Notes: generated from the sequence alone by a model not told the origin. A stretch of DNA of 8,741 bases from Candidatus Faecousia faecipullorum (GCA_018710805.1 DVJG01000090.1:1-8741); one strand, 5' to 3'; positions 1-6,457 are shown, counted from the stretch's first letter. Numbers and translations: made by a program.

Positions 1-1
1 G

Positions 2-310
2 CTGAACAGCGAGGAAGGCTGGGTCTGGGGCATGATTCGCGGCGGCATGGGCTCCGTGTCCAGGCTCTTCGTTGCCCAGATGCAGGACTATCTGGAACTG
101 GGCAAGGCCGGGCGGATGAACTTCCCCGGGACCCTTACCAACGACAACTGGACCTGGCGGGCGGAGGAAGGCTTCGACGCCGACGCCCTGGCAGACAGGA
201 TTTATACCATGACCTGTATGTACGGCAGATGCCCCAGACGGCCCGAGCCGGAGGCGGAAGAAACCGAAGAAATCAAAGAAACCGAAGAAATCAAAGAAAC
301 CGAAGCATAA
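2..310 (+). CDS. malQ: 4-alpha-glucanotransferase (amylomaltase), C-terminal fragment
   Basis: This is the 3' end of a gene that begins outside the window; the frame is open from base 2 to the TAA at 308-310. MalQ enzymes (GH77) transfer alpha-1,4-glucan segments between maltodextrins in the cytoplasm. The visible part matches the conserved end of the family: a W-x-x-IRGG-x-x-SV segment, then a P/A-Q-x-QDYLELG-like stretch, the ARMN-FPGT-like motif (here GRMNFPGT) and the NW-x-WR motif. These sit near the sugar-binding cleft at the C-terminus of the TIM barrel. After the usual family end near the LADRIYTMTCMYGR stretch, the protein continues with an unusual Glu/Thr/Lys-rich tail containing a repeated six-residue unit. 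No start or catalytic aspartates are visible because the gene is truncated by the window. Family assignment is fairly sure; the role of the tail is unknown. Confidence 0.88.
   Translation: MNSEEGWVWGMIRGGMGSVSRLFVAQMQDYLELGKAGRMNFPGTLTNDNWTWRAEEGFDADALADRIYTMTCMYGRCPRRPEPEAEETEEIKETEEIKETEA
260..304 (+). repeat. in-frame 18-bp tandem repeat in the malQ tail
   Basis: Two and a half exact copies of an 18-bp unit (260-277, 278-295, 296-304) encode a repeated E-T-E-E-I-K hexapeptide just before the stop codon. The unit length is a multiple of three, so gain or loss of copies keeps the frame. The encoded tail is strongly charged and probably disordered or a short helix. Confidence 0.9.
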
Positions 311-316
311 ATCAAG

Positions 317-344
317 CCCCCGGTTGGAAGTCTCCAACCGGGGG
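317..344 (+). terminator. GC-rich hairpin just after malQ, possible terminator
   Basis: A perfect 12-bp stem (317-328 with 333-344) with the 4-nt loop AGTC starts six bases after the malQ stop codon. The location fits a terminator for malQ, but no T tract follows on the plus strand, so factor-independent activity is uncertain. It may instead protect the 3' end of the mRNA. Confidence 0.5.
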
Positions 345-350
345 TACGCT

Positions 351-545
351 TGTCAAAAAAGCCTCGCAGAGTTTGCCGCCTGCGGCGGCAAATAAAATGA
401 AAACCGTTTTCTGCCAGGGCGTGTACCTGGCAGAAAACACTTCTCAGGCTCCAAGTGTGGAATTTGGCCCCCGACGGGGGCCAAATTATGCGCGCAGGAG
501 ACCGCAAAAAACCTGTCAAAAAGCCCCGCAAGGGATTTTTGACAG
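351..545. repeat. cluster of consecutive palindromes between convergent genes
   Basis: This gene-free spacer contains four successive hairpins: 372-392 (9-bp stem, TGC loop), 406-438 (13-bp stem, 7-nt loop), 461-487 (12-bp stem, GAC loop) and 513-545 (10-bp stem plus inner CCC/GGG pairs). The outer ends carry the inverted sequence TGTCAAAAA (351-359) and TTTTTGACA (536-544). A related direct copy of the left end, with the same GTCAAAAA start and a similar GCC-C-CGCA continuation, lies at 515-531. The block therefore looks like a composite of dispersed palindromic elements or a small non-autonomous element. No target-site duplication is evident and no protein is encoded. Confidence 0.6.
506..545 (-). 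terminator. intrinsic terminator for the uppP/epimerase unit
   Basis: Read on the minus strand, the 10-bp stem CTGTCAAAAA/TTTTTGACAG (545-536 with 522-513) has additional CCC/GGG pairs inside. It is followed by G and six T residues (511-506). It lies about 40 bases after the stop of the epimerase-like gene, which is the expected place for a factor-independent terminator of that transcript. Confidence 0.7.
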
Positions 546-550
546 TCTAA

Positions 551-575
551 GGGAGGCATGAATGCCTCCCCTACT
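551..575 (+). repeat. REP-like GGGAGG palindrome, copy 1
   Basis: The arms 551-559 and 562-570 are perfectly complementary (9 bp) around a 2-base centre and are followed by the family's CCCTACT-like flank. All 25 bases recur exactly, in inverted orientation, at 8221-8245. Confidence 0.85.
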
Positions 576-585
576 GCGTGATGGA

Positions 586-1464
586 TTATCTTACGAAGGA
601 AGTGCTGAGGGTGGTGGACCAGCTCTCGCCGGGCTGCAGCACTGCGGCGGCGGGCTTTTCCTCCCACTTTTTGGAGCCGCCCTCGGCGCTGGGGAGACTG
701 TGCCAGGGCTCGATGCAGATAAACTTCGGCATACCGGGCTTGCTCCAGAGCAGGGTGTAGGGGAATTCCTCGATGTTGCACACCACCGCCCGGCCGGTGC
801 CCTTTTCATAGAGGCCCAGGGTGGAGGACTTGAGATTCACCATGCAGTGGCTGTCGTCCTTAAAGAGGTTCTCGTCCACGGCCAGGGTCTGAATGTTGGC
901 AGGCAGATGGTAGATGTCCCCGTGCATCAGGCCGTAGGGCAGGTTATTGATGCAGATGGGGGATTCCACCTGGGAAAACCGCAGTTCATAGTCCGTTGCC
1001 TTGTGCTTGTCGTCAAAGGGCACGGTGAAGGCCGGGTGGTAGCCGATGCCGAAGGGCATCTTCTCCTCGTCCAGATTTTCCACCGTCAGGGTGTGGTGGA
1101 GGGTGTCGTTTTCCAGGGTGAAGGTGGACACCAGGCAAAATTCATAGGGGAATTTTTCCAGGGTCTCCGGGGTGGAGGAGAGCTCCAGGACAATGGTGTC
1201 CTCGGTCTGCTCCACGAAGGTGTGCTCCATGTTCCGGGCGAAGCCGTGCTGGGAGGCGGGGTAGACCTTGCCCTTGGCCTCAATTTCGTTGTCTACCACC
1301 TTTCCCGCGTGGGGGAAGAGGATGGGGGCGTGGTAGCCCCAGACTGCCGGGTCCGCCTGCCACATATGTTCCACGCCGTCGCACTTGCGGACCACGCTCT
1401 TGACCTGAGCGCCCCAGGTGGTCACCGTCACCTTCAGGTACTCGTTTTCCAATGTGTATTCCAT
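586..1464 (-). CDS. aldose 1-epimerase family protein (LacX/GalM-like)
   Basis: The 292-residue protein belongs to the galactose mutarotase-like superfamily, beta-sandwich enzymes that interconvert alpha and beta anomers of sugars in the cytoplasm. Visible landmarks are FPHAGK (50-55), the HGFAR motif (73-77) with candidate catalytic His73, GYHPAF (141-146) with candidate His143, and IEPWHSLPS (251-259) with the likely catalytic Glu252. The spacing and the HGFAR/EPWHSLP wording fit the shorter LacX-like branch better than classical GalM of about 340 residues. The start is supported by a GGAGG at 1471-1475 six bases upstream. The gene lies 42 bases downstream of uppP on the same strand and is probably co-transcribed. 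It converges on malQ, which may reflect a shared sugar-metabolism setting. The exact sugar substrate, which could be a hexose or a hexose-6-phosphate, cannot be read from the sequence. Confidence 0.88.
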   Translation of the reverse strand: MEYTLENEYLKVTVTTWGAQVKSVVRKCDGVEHMWQADPAVWGYHAPILFPHAGKVVDNEIEAKGKVYPASQHGFARNMEHTFVEQTEDTIVLELSSTPETLEKFPYEFCLVSTFTLENDTLHHTLTVENLDEEKMPFGIGYHPAFTVPFDDKHKATDYELRFSQVESPICINNLPYGLMHGDIYHLPANIQTLAVDENLFKDDSHCMVNLKSSTLGLYEKGTGRAVVCNIEEFPYTLLWSKPGMPKFICIEPWHSLPSAEGGSKKWEEKPAAAVLQPGESWSTTLSTSFVR

Positions 1465-1506
1465 AAATATCCTCCGTTTTCAGGGCAGACGCCCATTTTA
1501 TACCAA

Positions 1507-2331
1507 TTATACCAATGCGAAGTATGCTAGCACCAGCGCGCCAAGCACAATCCGGTACACGCCGAAGGCGGAGAAGGAGTGCTTCCGAACGTATTCCATC
1601 AGGGCCCGGATGGTCAGAAGGCTCACCAGGAACGCCACAGCGCAGCCGATGGCCAGGACCCCCACTTCCGTTCCGGTCATGGGTACCCCGGAGAGGAAGA
1701 ATTTGAGCATTTTAATGGCCGAGGCTCCCAGCATGGTGGGGATGGCCATGAAGAAGCTGAACTCCGCGCCGGCGCTGCGGCTGGCGCCCAGCAAAATCGC
1801 ACCGAGAATGGTGGAGCCGGACCGGGAGGTGCCGGGAATCAGGCTCAGGCACTGGAAAAGGCCGATTCCCAGGGCAAGTCTCCAATTGATGTTCCAGACG
1901 CTTCCCACCTTGGGCGCGAGATTCTTGTTCCGGCGCTCCACCAGGATGAAGGCCACACCGTAGACGATCAGGGCCAGGGACACCACCACGGCGGTATGCA
2001 GGTGCGCTTCCATCCAGTCGTCCAGCAGGACCCCCACGATTCCCGAGGGGATAATGGCCACGATGACCTTGAACCAGAGATCCCAGGTATCCTTTTTCTC
2101 CCCCTGGGTTTTCCTGGGAGAGAAGGGGTTCAGCTTGTGGAAGAACAGCACCACCACGGCCAGAATGGCCCCCAGCTGAATCACCACGTCGAACATGCTC
2201 TGGAACGCCTCCGTGACGTTCAGGGTCACGAATTCATTGAGCAAGATCAGGTGCCCCGTGGAGGAAATGGGCAGCCACTCCGTGACTCCCTCCACAATGC
2301 CGAAGAGAATGGCTTTCAAGAATTCCAACAT
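1507..2331 (-). CDS. uppP: undecaprenyl-diphosphatase UppP (BacA family)
   Basis: This 274-residue polytopic membrane protein has the length and both signature motifs of UppP/BacA. The enzyme removes a phosphate from undecaprenyl pyrophosphate to regenerate the lipid carrier used for peptidoglycan and other wall polymers, and overexpression is known to give bacitracin resistance. Motif 1 is EGVTEWLPISSTGH (14-27), with the catalytic-region glutamates E14 and E18 and His27. Motif 2 is PGTSRSGS (166-173) with Arg170. Several hydrophobic segments (about 50-64, 88-104, 113-131, 152-165, 174-184, 192-206, 224-242 and 258-273) fit the multi-pass fold. An AAGGAG six bases before the ATG supports this start. 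The gene has its own promoter at 2382-2410, is first in a two-gene unit with the epimerase-like gene, and is divergent from the two-component system. Confidence 0.96.
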   Translation of the reverse strand: MLEFLKAILFGIVEGVTEWLPISSTGHLILLNEFVTLNVTEAFQSMFDVVIQLGAILAVVVLFFHKLNPFSPRKTQGEKKDTWDLWFKVIVAIIPSGIVGVLLDDWMEAHLHTAVVVSLALIVYGVAFILVERRNKNLAPKVGSVWNINWRLALGIGLFQCLSLIPGTSRSGSTILGAILLGASRSAGAEFSFFMAIPTMLGASAIKMLKFFLSGVPMTGTEVGVLAIGCAVAFLVSLLTIRALMEYVRKHSFSAFGVYRIVLGALVLAYFALV

Positions 2332-2381
2332 AATGCACTCCTTATGTCCTTATTTTAATCTGCACGCGTTTTCCTGGGCTT

Positions 2382-2410
2382 ATCATACCCCGAAAACGGC
2401 TTATTTGCAA
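2382..2410 (-). promoter_or_regulatory. sigma-A-type promoter of uppP
   Basis: On the minus strand the -35 TTGCAA (2410-2405) and the -10 TATGAT (2387-2382) are separated by exactly 17 bases. Each differs from consensus at one position. It lies about 50 bases upstream of the uppP start codon, in the spacer shared with the divergent two-component system. Confidence 0.75.
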
Positions 2411-2457
2411 GCATAACTTCCCTGTTCACAAATCGGGGCGCAACTCTTTACAAATTG

Positions 2458-2488
2458 TTCACTTTACCGCCGTCTTATGCGGTATAAT
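2458..2488 (+). promoter_or_regulatory. promoter of the two-component operon with overlapping palindrome
   Basis: A perfect TATAAT (2483-2488) lies about 40 bases before the response regulator. The best -35 candidate is TTCACT (2458-2463), four of six matches with a long 19-base spacer, so the -35 is weak and the promoter may need an activator. An inverted repeat, TACCGC (2465-2470) and GCGGTA (2479-2484), spans the spacer and runs into the -10, a position typical of an operator. The hexamers GTTCAC (2424-2429 and 2457-2462) and CTTTAC (2446-2451 and 2462-2467) also repeat directly here. Promoter assignment is fairly good; the operator is inference. Confidence 0.6.
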
Positions 2489-2529
2489 AATGGGAAAGGA
2501 AAAGAAATTGAAACCAGGAGGTTTTTATT

Positions 2530-3216
2530 ATGGCTGTGTCTGTTTTGATTGTAGAGGACGACCGCAACATTGCGGAGCTGCTTCAAATGTATCTGGAAAA
2601 AGAGGGTTACGCCGTGACCGTGGCCGCTGACGGCGGACAGGGTCTGGCCAAGTTCCGGGCCATCAAGCCGGATCTGGTGCTCCTGGACGTGATGATGCCT
2701 GTGATGGACGGCTGGAGCGTCTGCAAGGCCATCCGGTCCGAGTCCCAGACCCCCGTGATTATGCTCACCGCCAAGGGCGAAACCGATGACAAGGTGGCAG
2801 GGCTCAAGTCCGGCGCCGACGACTACATCACAAAGCCCTTTGAAATGAAAGAGGTTCTGGCCCGCATCGAGGCGGTCCTTCGCCGGACCTCCGGGGTCAC
2901 CGCCGAGAAAAAGTCCCGCCGTCTGGTCTTCGACAAGCTCATTATCGACATGGACGCCTTTGAGCTCACCGTGGACGGCAAAAAGGTGGACACGCCCCCC
3001 AAGGAGATGGAGCTGCTCTTCTATCTGGCCTCCTCTCCCAACCGGGTCTACACCCGCAACCAGCTTCTCGACGAGGTGTGGGGCTTCGACTACTTCGGCG
3101 ACTCCCGCACCGTGGACGTCCACGTCAAGCGCCTGCGGGAAAAGCTGGAAGGCGTCAGCGACAAGTGGAGCCTGAAAACCGTCTGGGGCGTGGGCTATAA
3201 GTTCGAGGTTCTGTAA
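2530..3216 (+). CDS. OmpR/PhoB-family response regulator
   Basis: The 228-residue protein has an N-terminal receiver domain (about 1-120) and a C-terminal winged-helix DNA-binding domain (about 130-228). Receiver landmarks are the acidic triad ED-D (E9, D10, D11), phospho-acceptor Asp53 in LLDVMMP, Thr80 in MLTAK and Lys102 in TKPF. The DNA-binding half has the expected EMELLFYL, RNQLLDEVWG, SRTVDVHVKRLREKLE and VWGVGYKF segments, so it should bind DNA as a dimer after phosphorylation by the kinase encoded next to it. An AGGAGGT eight bases upstream fixes the start. Its stop codon is immediately followed by the kinase start, implying translational coupling. Targets are unknown; the divergent uppP, its own operon and the htrA-like gene are local candidates. 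Confidence 0.96.
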   Translation: MAVSVLIVEDDRNIAELLQMYLEKEGYAVTVAADGGQGLAKFRAIKPDLVLLDVMMPVMDGWSVCKAIRSESQTPVIMLTAKGETDDKVAGLKSGADDYITKPFEMKEVLARIEAVLRRTSGVTAEKKSRRLVFDKLIIDMDAFELTVDGKKVDTPPKEMELLFYLASSPNRVYTRNQLLDEVWGFDYFGDSRTVDVHVKRLREKLEGVSDKWSLKTVWGVGYKFEVL

Positions 3217-4641
3217 ATGAAAAGTACCTTTGGCCGCAACTTTGCCACTGCGGCCACCATCCTTCTGCTGGCCCTGGCGATTCTGGGAGCCTCCTTTCAG
3301 ATTCAGGTAAAGGACTATCTGGAGGAGACCACCATTGCCCGGCTGCAGACCGACGCCGGGGTCATTGCGGACCTGGCCGCCTCCTACAGTGTGGAAGGCC
3401 CCATGGAAAACCGCTCCTTCCTCTTGAATCTGGACGTCATTTCTCAGATCAGCAATGCAGACGCCGTAATCTGCGACGCCGAGGGTTATGTCATCCTCTG
3501 CTCCCACGCCCGGTCTGGCTGTGACCACGAGGGTCTTCAGCTCAATGGGGAATACCTGCACAAGGTGCTGCAGGAAGGCGGCGACGTGGTCACGGGCGTT
3601 GTCCGGGGCCTCTACGAGGACCAGCGCTATGTGGTGTCCAAGCCCATTTACGCCAGGGAACAGGCTGTGGGTATCGTCATTGTGTCCGTTTCCACAAAGC
3701 TCACGGACCAGGTTCTCACCAGCATTTCCAATATTTTCCTCACCGCCGCCGCCTTTGTGGTTCTGGTGTCGGTGCTGGCGGCAGTGGCCTTTGCCCGGAA
3801 GGAGAGTAAGCCCCTGCGGGACATGGCAGCCGCCGCCACGGCCTTCGGCCACGGGGACCTGGAAGCCCGGGTGAAAATCGAGGAGGACTACTCCGAAGAG
3901 GTGGAGGAGCTGGCTCTGGCCTTCAACAACATGGCCTCCTCCCTGCAAAAAAGCGAGTATAAGCGCCAGGAATTCGTGGCTAACGTTTCCCACGAGCTGA
4001 AAACCCCCATGACTACCATTTCCGGCTATGTGGACGGCATTCTGGACGGCACCATCCCCGAAAACCGCCGGGCCCACTATCTGCAGATTGTCTCCGACGA
4101 GACAAAGCGCCTGAGCCGCCTGGTCCGCAGTATGCTGGACATCTCCCAGCTGCAGACCGAGCAGGGCATCCCCGAGGAGAAGAAAATGCACTTCGACCTG
4201 GAGGAAACCGTGGGAAGCGTCCTCATTACCTTCGAGAAGAAAATCAACGACAAGGGCATCAACGTAGACGTTTCCATGCCGGAGCACCCGGTGTACACCA
4301 TGGCAAACCGGGACTACATCACCCAGGTGGTCTACAACCTCATTGACAACGCCGCCAAGTTCTGCCCCAGCGGCGGACATCTGGGCATCACCATCCGGGA
4401 AGGCGGCAATAAGGCCTACGTCTCCATCTCCAACGACGGCGAGACCATCCCTCCCGAGGAGCTGCCTCTGGTTTTCGACCGCTTCCACAAAACCGACAAG
4501 TCCAGGTCCCAGAACCGGGACGGCTGGGGGCTGGGCCTGTACATTGTCAAAACCATTGTATGCGCCCACGGTGAGAATATCTCCGTCACCAGCAAGGACC
4601 AGAAAACCACCTTCACCTTTACCATGCCCCTGGTGAATTGA
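3217..4641 (+). CDS. membrane sensor histidine kinase
   Basis: The 474-residue kinase has a short cytoplasmic N-terminus, TM1 (about 11-30), an extracytoplasmic sensor region (about 31-168), TM2 (about 169-192), a HAMP linker (about 193-247), a HisKA domain with phosphorylatable His259 in SHELKTP (258-264) and an HATPase domain. ATP-site landmarks are the N box NLIDNAAKF (374-382), the SNDGETIP segment (406-413) and the G2 box WGLGLYIVK (437-445). The sensor region looks like a compact PAS/Cache-type fold and contains a Cys/His cluster (C86, C95, H97, C102, H104). The ATG directly follows the regulator's TAA, and a GAGG within the end of the regulator gene may serve as its ribosome binding site. 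It should phosphorylate the partner regulator. The signal is not identifiable; envelope stress is suggested by neighbouring htrA-like and uppP genes. Confidence 0.95.
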   Translation: MKSTFGRNFATAATILLLALAILGASFQIQVKDYLEETTIARLQTDAGVIADLAASYSVEGPMENRSFLLNLDVISQISNADAVICDAEGYVILCSHARSGCDHEGLQLNGEYLHKVLQEGGDVVTGVVRGLYEDQRYVVSKPIYAREQAVGIVIVSVSTKLTDQVLTSISNIFLTAAAFVVLVSVLAAVAFARKESKPLRDMAAAATAFGHGDLEARVKIEEDYSEEVEELALAFNNMASSLQKSEYKRQEFVANVSHELKTPMTTISGYVDGILDGTIPENRRAHYLQIVSDETKRLSRLVRSMLDISQLQTEQGIPEEKKMHFDLEETVGSVLITFEKKINDKGINVDVSMPEHPVYTMANRDYITQVVYNLIDNAAKFCPSGGHLGITIREGGNKAYVSISNDGETIPPEELPLVFDRFHKTDKSRSQNRDGWGLGLYIVKTIVCAHGENISVTSKDQKTTFTFTMPLVN

Positions 4642-4663
4642 GAAACGCCGTTTATTTTCCTCT

Positions 4664-4687
4664 GTAGGGGAGAGGCTTGCCTCTCCC
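4664..4687 (-). repeat. REP-like palindrome, copy 2
   Basis: The arms 4668-4676 and 4679-4687 form a perfect 9-bp hairpin around TT. The GTAGGGG flank on the left shows that it is inverted relative to copy 1. It lies about 25 bases after the kinase stop codon. The plus strand has no T tract after it. Confidence 0.75.
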
Positions 4688-4723
4688 TCCGGCATCGTAC
4701 TTTGCAGCCCTTCGATTTTCGCT

Positions 4724-4748
4724 GCAGTGGGAGAGATTTATCCCTCCC
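4724..4748 (-). repeat. REP-like palindrome, copy 3 (imperfect)
   Basis: The arms 4729-4737 and 4740-4748 pair at eight of nine positions, with the GCAG flank on the left marking inverted orientation. It is immediately followed by a small CCTTC/GAAGG hairpin (4747-4760) and preceded by a TGCAGC/GCTGCA inverted repeat (4703-4708 and 4721-4726). The 180-base spacer 4642-4821 is made largely of such elements. Confidence 0.65.
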
Positions 4749-4777
4749 TTCATGCGAAGGTACATTTAACCGATTAA

Positions 4778-4803
4778 GGGAGGGGCAAGCCCCTCCCCTG
4801 CAG
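4778..4803 (+). repeat. REP-like palindrome, copy 4
   Basis: The arms 4778-4786 and 4789-4797 form a perfect 9-bp stem around AA, followed by the family's CTGCAG flank. It ends only eight bases before the AGGAG site of the small membrane protein, so the hairpin would sit in that gene's 5' leader. Confidence 0.8.
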
Positions 4804-4821
4804 AGCCCACAGGAGAAACCT

Positions 4822-5046
4822 ATGAAAAAACTCTACACCTTCCTCCAGATTGCCCTTTGTCTGGATGTGATTTACTTTGCGGCCTCGGCTGTGTATCAGG
4901 TCTGGATTTATACGTCTGACCCTGCCTGCTATATCGCCTACTCCGCCCCCTGGTACACAGAGCTTCTGCTCACCGGCATCCTTTCCGGCGTCATTGCCCT
5001 TTTGCTGCTGGCGGCCCTGCTTCTCGTGAAGCGGAAGCTGAAATAA
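4822..5046 (+). CDS. small two-helix membrane protein, function unknown
   Basis: The product has 74 residues and two hydrophobic segments (about 5-29 and 48-68) separated by a short loop rich in Tyr, Pro and Trp. It ends in a basic VKRKLK tail that favours a cytoplasmic C-terminus. The start at 4822 is chosen over an upstream in-frame ATG at 4702 because AGGAG (4811-4815) lies six bases before it, while the extra 40 codons would run through two REP-like palindromes and give an unnatural protein. I do not recognise the family. It lies between the kinase gene and the HtrA-type protease gene on the same strand, so it may be co-expressed with them, although repeat-rich spacers separate all three. 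A role as an accessory or signalling membrane peptide is only a guess. Confidence 0.72.
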   Translation: MKKLYTFLQIALCLDVIYFAASAVYQVWIYTSDPACYIAYSAPWYTELLLTGILSGVIALLLLAALLLVKRKLK

Positions 5047-5066
5047 ATCGGCCTTTGAAACCCATT

Positions 5067-5091
5067 CAGGGAGGGCATCCCTTCCCTGCAG
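5067..5091 (+). repeat. REP-like palindrome, copy 5
   Basis: Nine pairs, including one G-T, join 5067-5075 with 5080-5088 around a CATC loop, followed by the GCAG flank. It lies in the 68-base gap between the small membrane protein and the protease gene. Confidence 0.7.
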
Positions 5092-5114
5092 ATTTTCCCC
5101 TCAGAGGTATTCCT

Positions 5115-6365
5115 ATGGACGAACGAAAGTACATTTCCCCCGACCTGGACGACCGATACTACGGCACCGGACCCACCCAGCCCCCCAGAAACCGCACCGG
5201 GCTATTGGCCTTTCTGCTGATTGTGGTGATTTTCCTTCTGGGCGTAATCACGGTGCTGGGCGTATTGAATGTGCGCCTGTTCCGGCAGCTGCAGGACCGG
5301 GAAACTCTGGAGCTGTCCTTCGCGACTGCCCCCAGCGAGGACCCCGCCCTGCCCACCGAAACCCTCCCCGCCGCAGACACCGCTCCGAAAAACGCCCAGA
5401 GCACCATCACCCTTCAGCAGGTACCGGAAAGCCCTGCCAACATCCCCCAGGAAGGCGGCCTCTCCCTTCAGGAGATCTACGCCAAGTCCATCCACAGCGT
5501 GGTGAGCATCACCGCCAGCCGTTCCGGTGGAGTCTCCACCGGCACAGGCGTCATTTTGACGGATTCCGGCTATCTCGTAACCAACGCCCATGTGGTGGAT
5601 GGGGCCCGCTCCATTACAGTCCAGCTCTATGACGACCGGACCTTCCCGGCGGCTCTGGTGGGCCGGGATGAAATTTCCGACCTGGCGGTGCTGCACATCG
5701 AGTGCACCGGCCTGACCCCGGCCCAGTTCGGCAACTCCGACAATCTCCGGGTAGGCGACAGCGTCATTGCCATCGGGGACCCCCTGGGGGTCAAGTTCCG
5801 GGGCACCTGCACCGACGGCATTGTCTCCGCCATCAACCGGGACGTGGACGTGGGGGGCCACACCATGACCCTGATCCAGACCAACGCCGCCCTCAACGCC
5901 GGAAACTCCGGCGGGCCTCTGATCAACGCCTACGGCCAGGTCATCGGCATCAACACCATGAAAATCGGCTCCTTCGCCGAGGATTCCGGCGTGGAGGGCC
6001 TGGGCTTCGCCATTCCCAGCACCACCATGCAGGAGATTGTCTCCCAGCTCATCGCCCAAGGCTACGTCTCCGGGCGGCCCACCCTGGGCATTACGGGAGA
6101 ATCCCTCTCCGTTTTCTACCAGCACTACTACCGCCTGCCTGCGGGTATGTATATCACCGAGGTGGACCGCAGCAGCGATGCCTATGTCAAGGGCATCCAG
6201 TCCGGCGACATTCTGACCCGCATCGATGACGTTTCCGTCACCAACATGGCCGATCTGAAGACCGCCGTAGGAGACAAAAACGTTGGCAGCGTGGTCAAAG
6301 TGGTGGTCTACCGGGGCGGACAGGCATATGAGGTGGAGCTGGAGCTCACCGAAGACAAAGGCTGA
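5115..6365 (+). CDS. htrA: membrane-anchored HtrA/DegP-type serine protease with one PDZ domain
   Basis: The 416-residue protein has a short cytoplasmic N-terminus, a single signal-anchor helix (about 29-52), a Pro/Thr/Ala-rich linker (about 65-112), a trypsin-like domain (about 120-315) and a PDZ domain (about 322-412). The catalytic triad is complete: His159 in TNAHVV, Asp189 in SDLAVL and Ser265 in GNSGGP. The segment GLGFAIPS (296-303) is typical of the family. Such proteases degrade or refold misfolded exported proteins on the outer face of the membrane. The ATG at 5115 is preferred because an AGAGG lies seven bases upstream. An in-frame TTG at 5055 would add 20 residues encoded by a REP-like palindrome. 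Its place downstream of a two-component system resembles the known control of HtrA proteins by envelope-stress sensors such as CssRS in Bacillus, but that regulatory link is inferred. Confidence 0.95.
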   Translation: MDERKYISPDLDDRYYGTGPTQPPRNRTGLLAFLLIVVIFLLGVITVLGVLNVRLFRQLQDRETLELSFATAPSEDPALPTETLPAADTAPKNAQSTITLQQVPESPANIPQEGGLSLQEIYAKSIHSVVSITASRSGGVSTGTGVILTDSGYLVTNAHVVDGARSITVQLYDDRTFPAALVGRDEISDLAVLHIECTGLTPAQFGNSDNLRVGDSVIAIGDPLGVKFRGTCTDGIVSAINRDVDVGGHTMTLIQTNAALNAGNSGGPLINAYGQVIGINTMKIGSFAEDSGVEGLGFAIPSTTMQEIVSQLIAQGYVSGRPTLGITGESLSVFYQHYYRLPAGMYITEVDRSSDAYVKGIQSGDILTRIDDVSVTNMADLKTAVGDKNVGSVVKVVVYRGGQAYEVELELTEDKG

Positions 6366-6399
6366 GGCATAAGTCAGCCGATTCTAAACTTGCAGCAGC

Positions 6400-6423
6400 G
6401 GGAGGGCAAGAACCTCCCCTACA
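6400..6423 (+). repeat. REP-like palindrome, copy 6
   Basis: GGGAGG (6400-6405) pairs with CCTCCC (6413-6418) across a 7-base loop and is followed by the CCTACA flank. It lies in the 92-base gap between the protease and thioesterase genes. A short GGCTGA/TCAGCC stem (6360-6365 and 6374-6379) overlapping the protease stop codon has no T tract. Confidence 0.65.
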
Positions 6424-6457
6424 AAATATTTCATTTCCATCAAAAGAAGGTCATGAC

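Noticed and set aside
562..1530. A 322-codon plus-strand frame over the epimerase-like gene.
   Set aside because: It is antisense to a gene with conserved catalytic motifs and a good ribosome site, and has a biased Gly/Val/His composition with no recognisable domain.
4668..4687. REP-like hairpin copy 2 as an intrinsic terminator for the two-component operon.
   Set aside because: No T tract follows on the plus strand, and the same hairpin family also occurs in 5' leaders, so it is listed as a repeat.
2464..4695. A 743-codon open frame on the minus strand opposite the two-component genes.
   Set aside because: It lies entirely antisense to two genes with clear domains. Its product is His/Gly/Val/Gln-rich without motifs, as expected from the antisense of GC-rich codons, and it has no convincing ribosome site.
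4702..4821. An upstream in-frame ATG that would extend the 74-aa membrane protein by 40 residues.
   Set aside because: The extension is encoded by REP-like palindromes and has no ribosome site, whereas AGGAG lies correctly before the ATG at 4822.
4664..5091. Closely spaced repeats that could be taken for a CRISPR array.
   Set aside because: The copies are imperfect, in both orientations, and irregularly spaced with a gene between them. There are no uniform spacers or cas genes.
5055..5114. A TTG that would extend the HtrA-type protease by 20 residues.
   Set aside because: The extension crosses a REP-like palindrome. The ATG at 5115 has AGAGG at proper spacing and gives a normal short cytoplasmic N-terminus.
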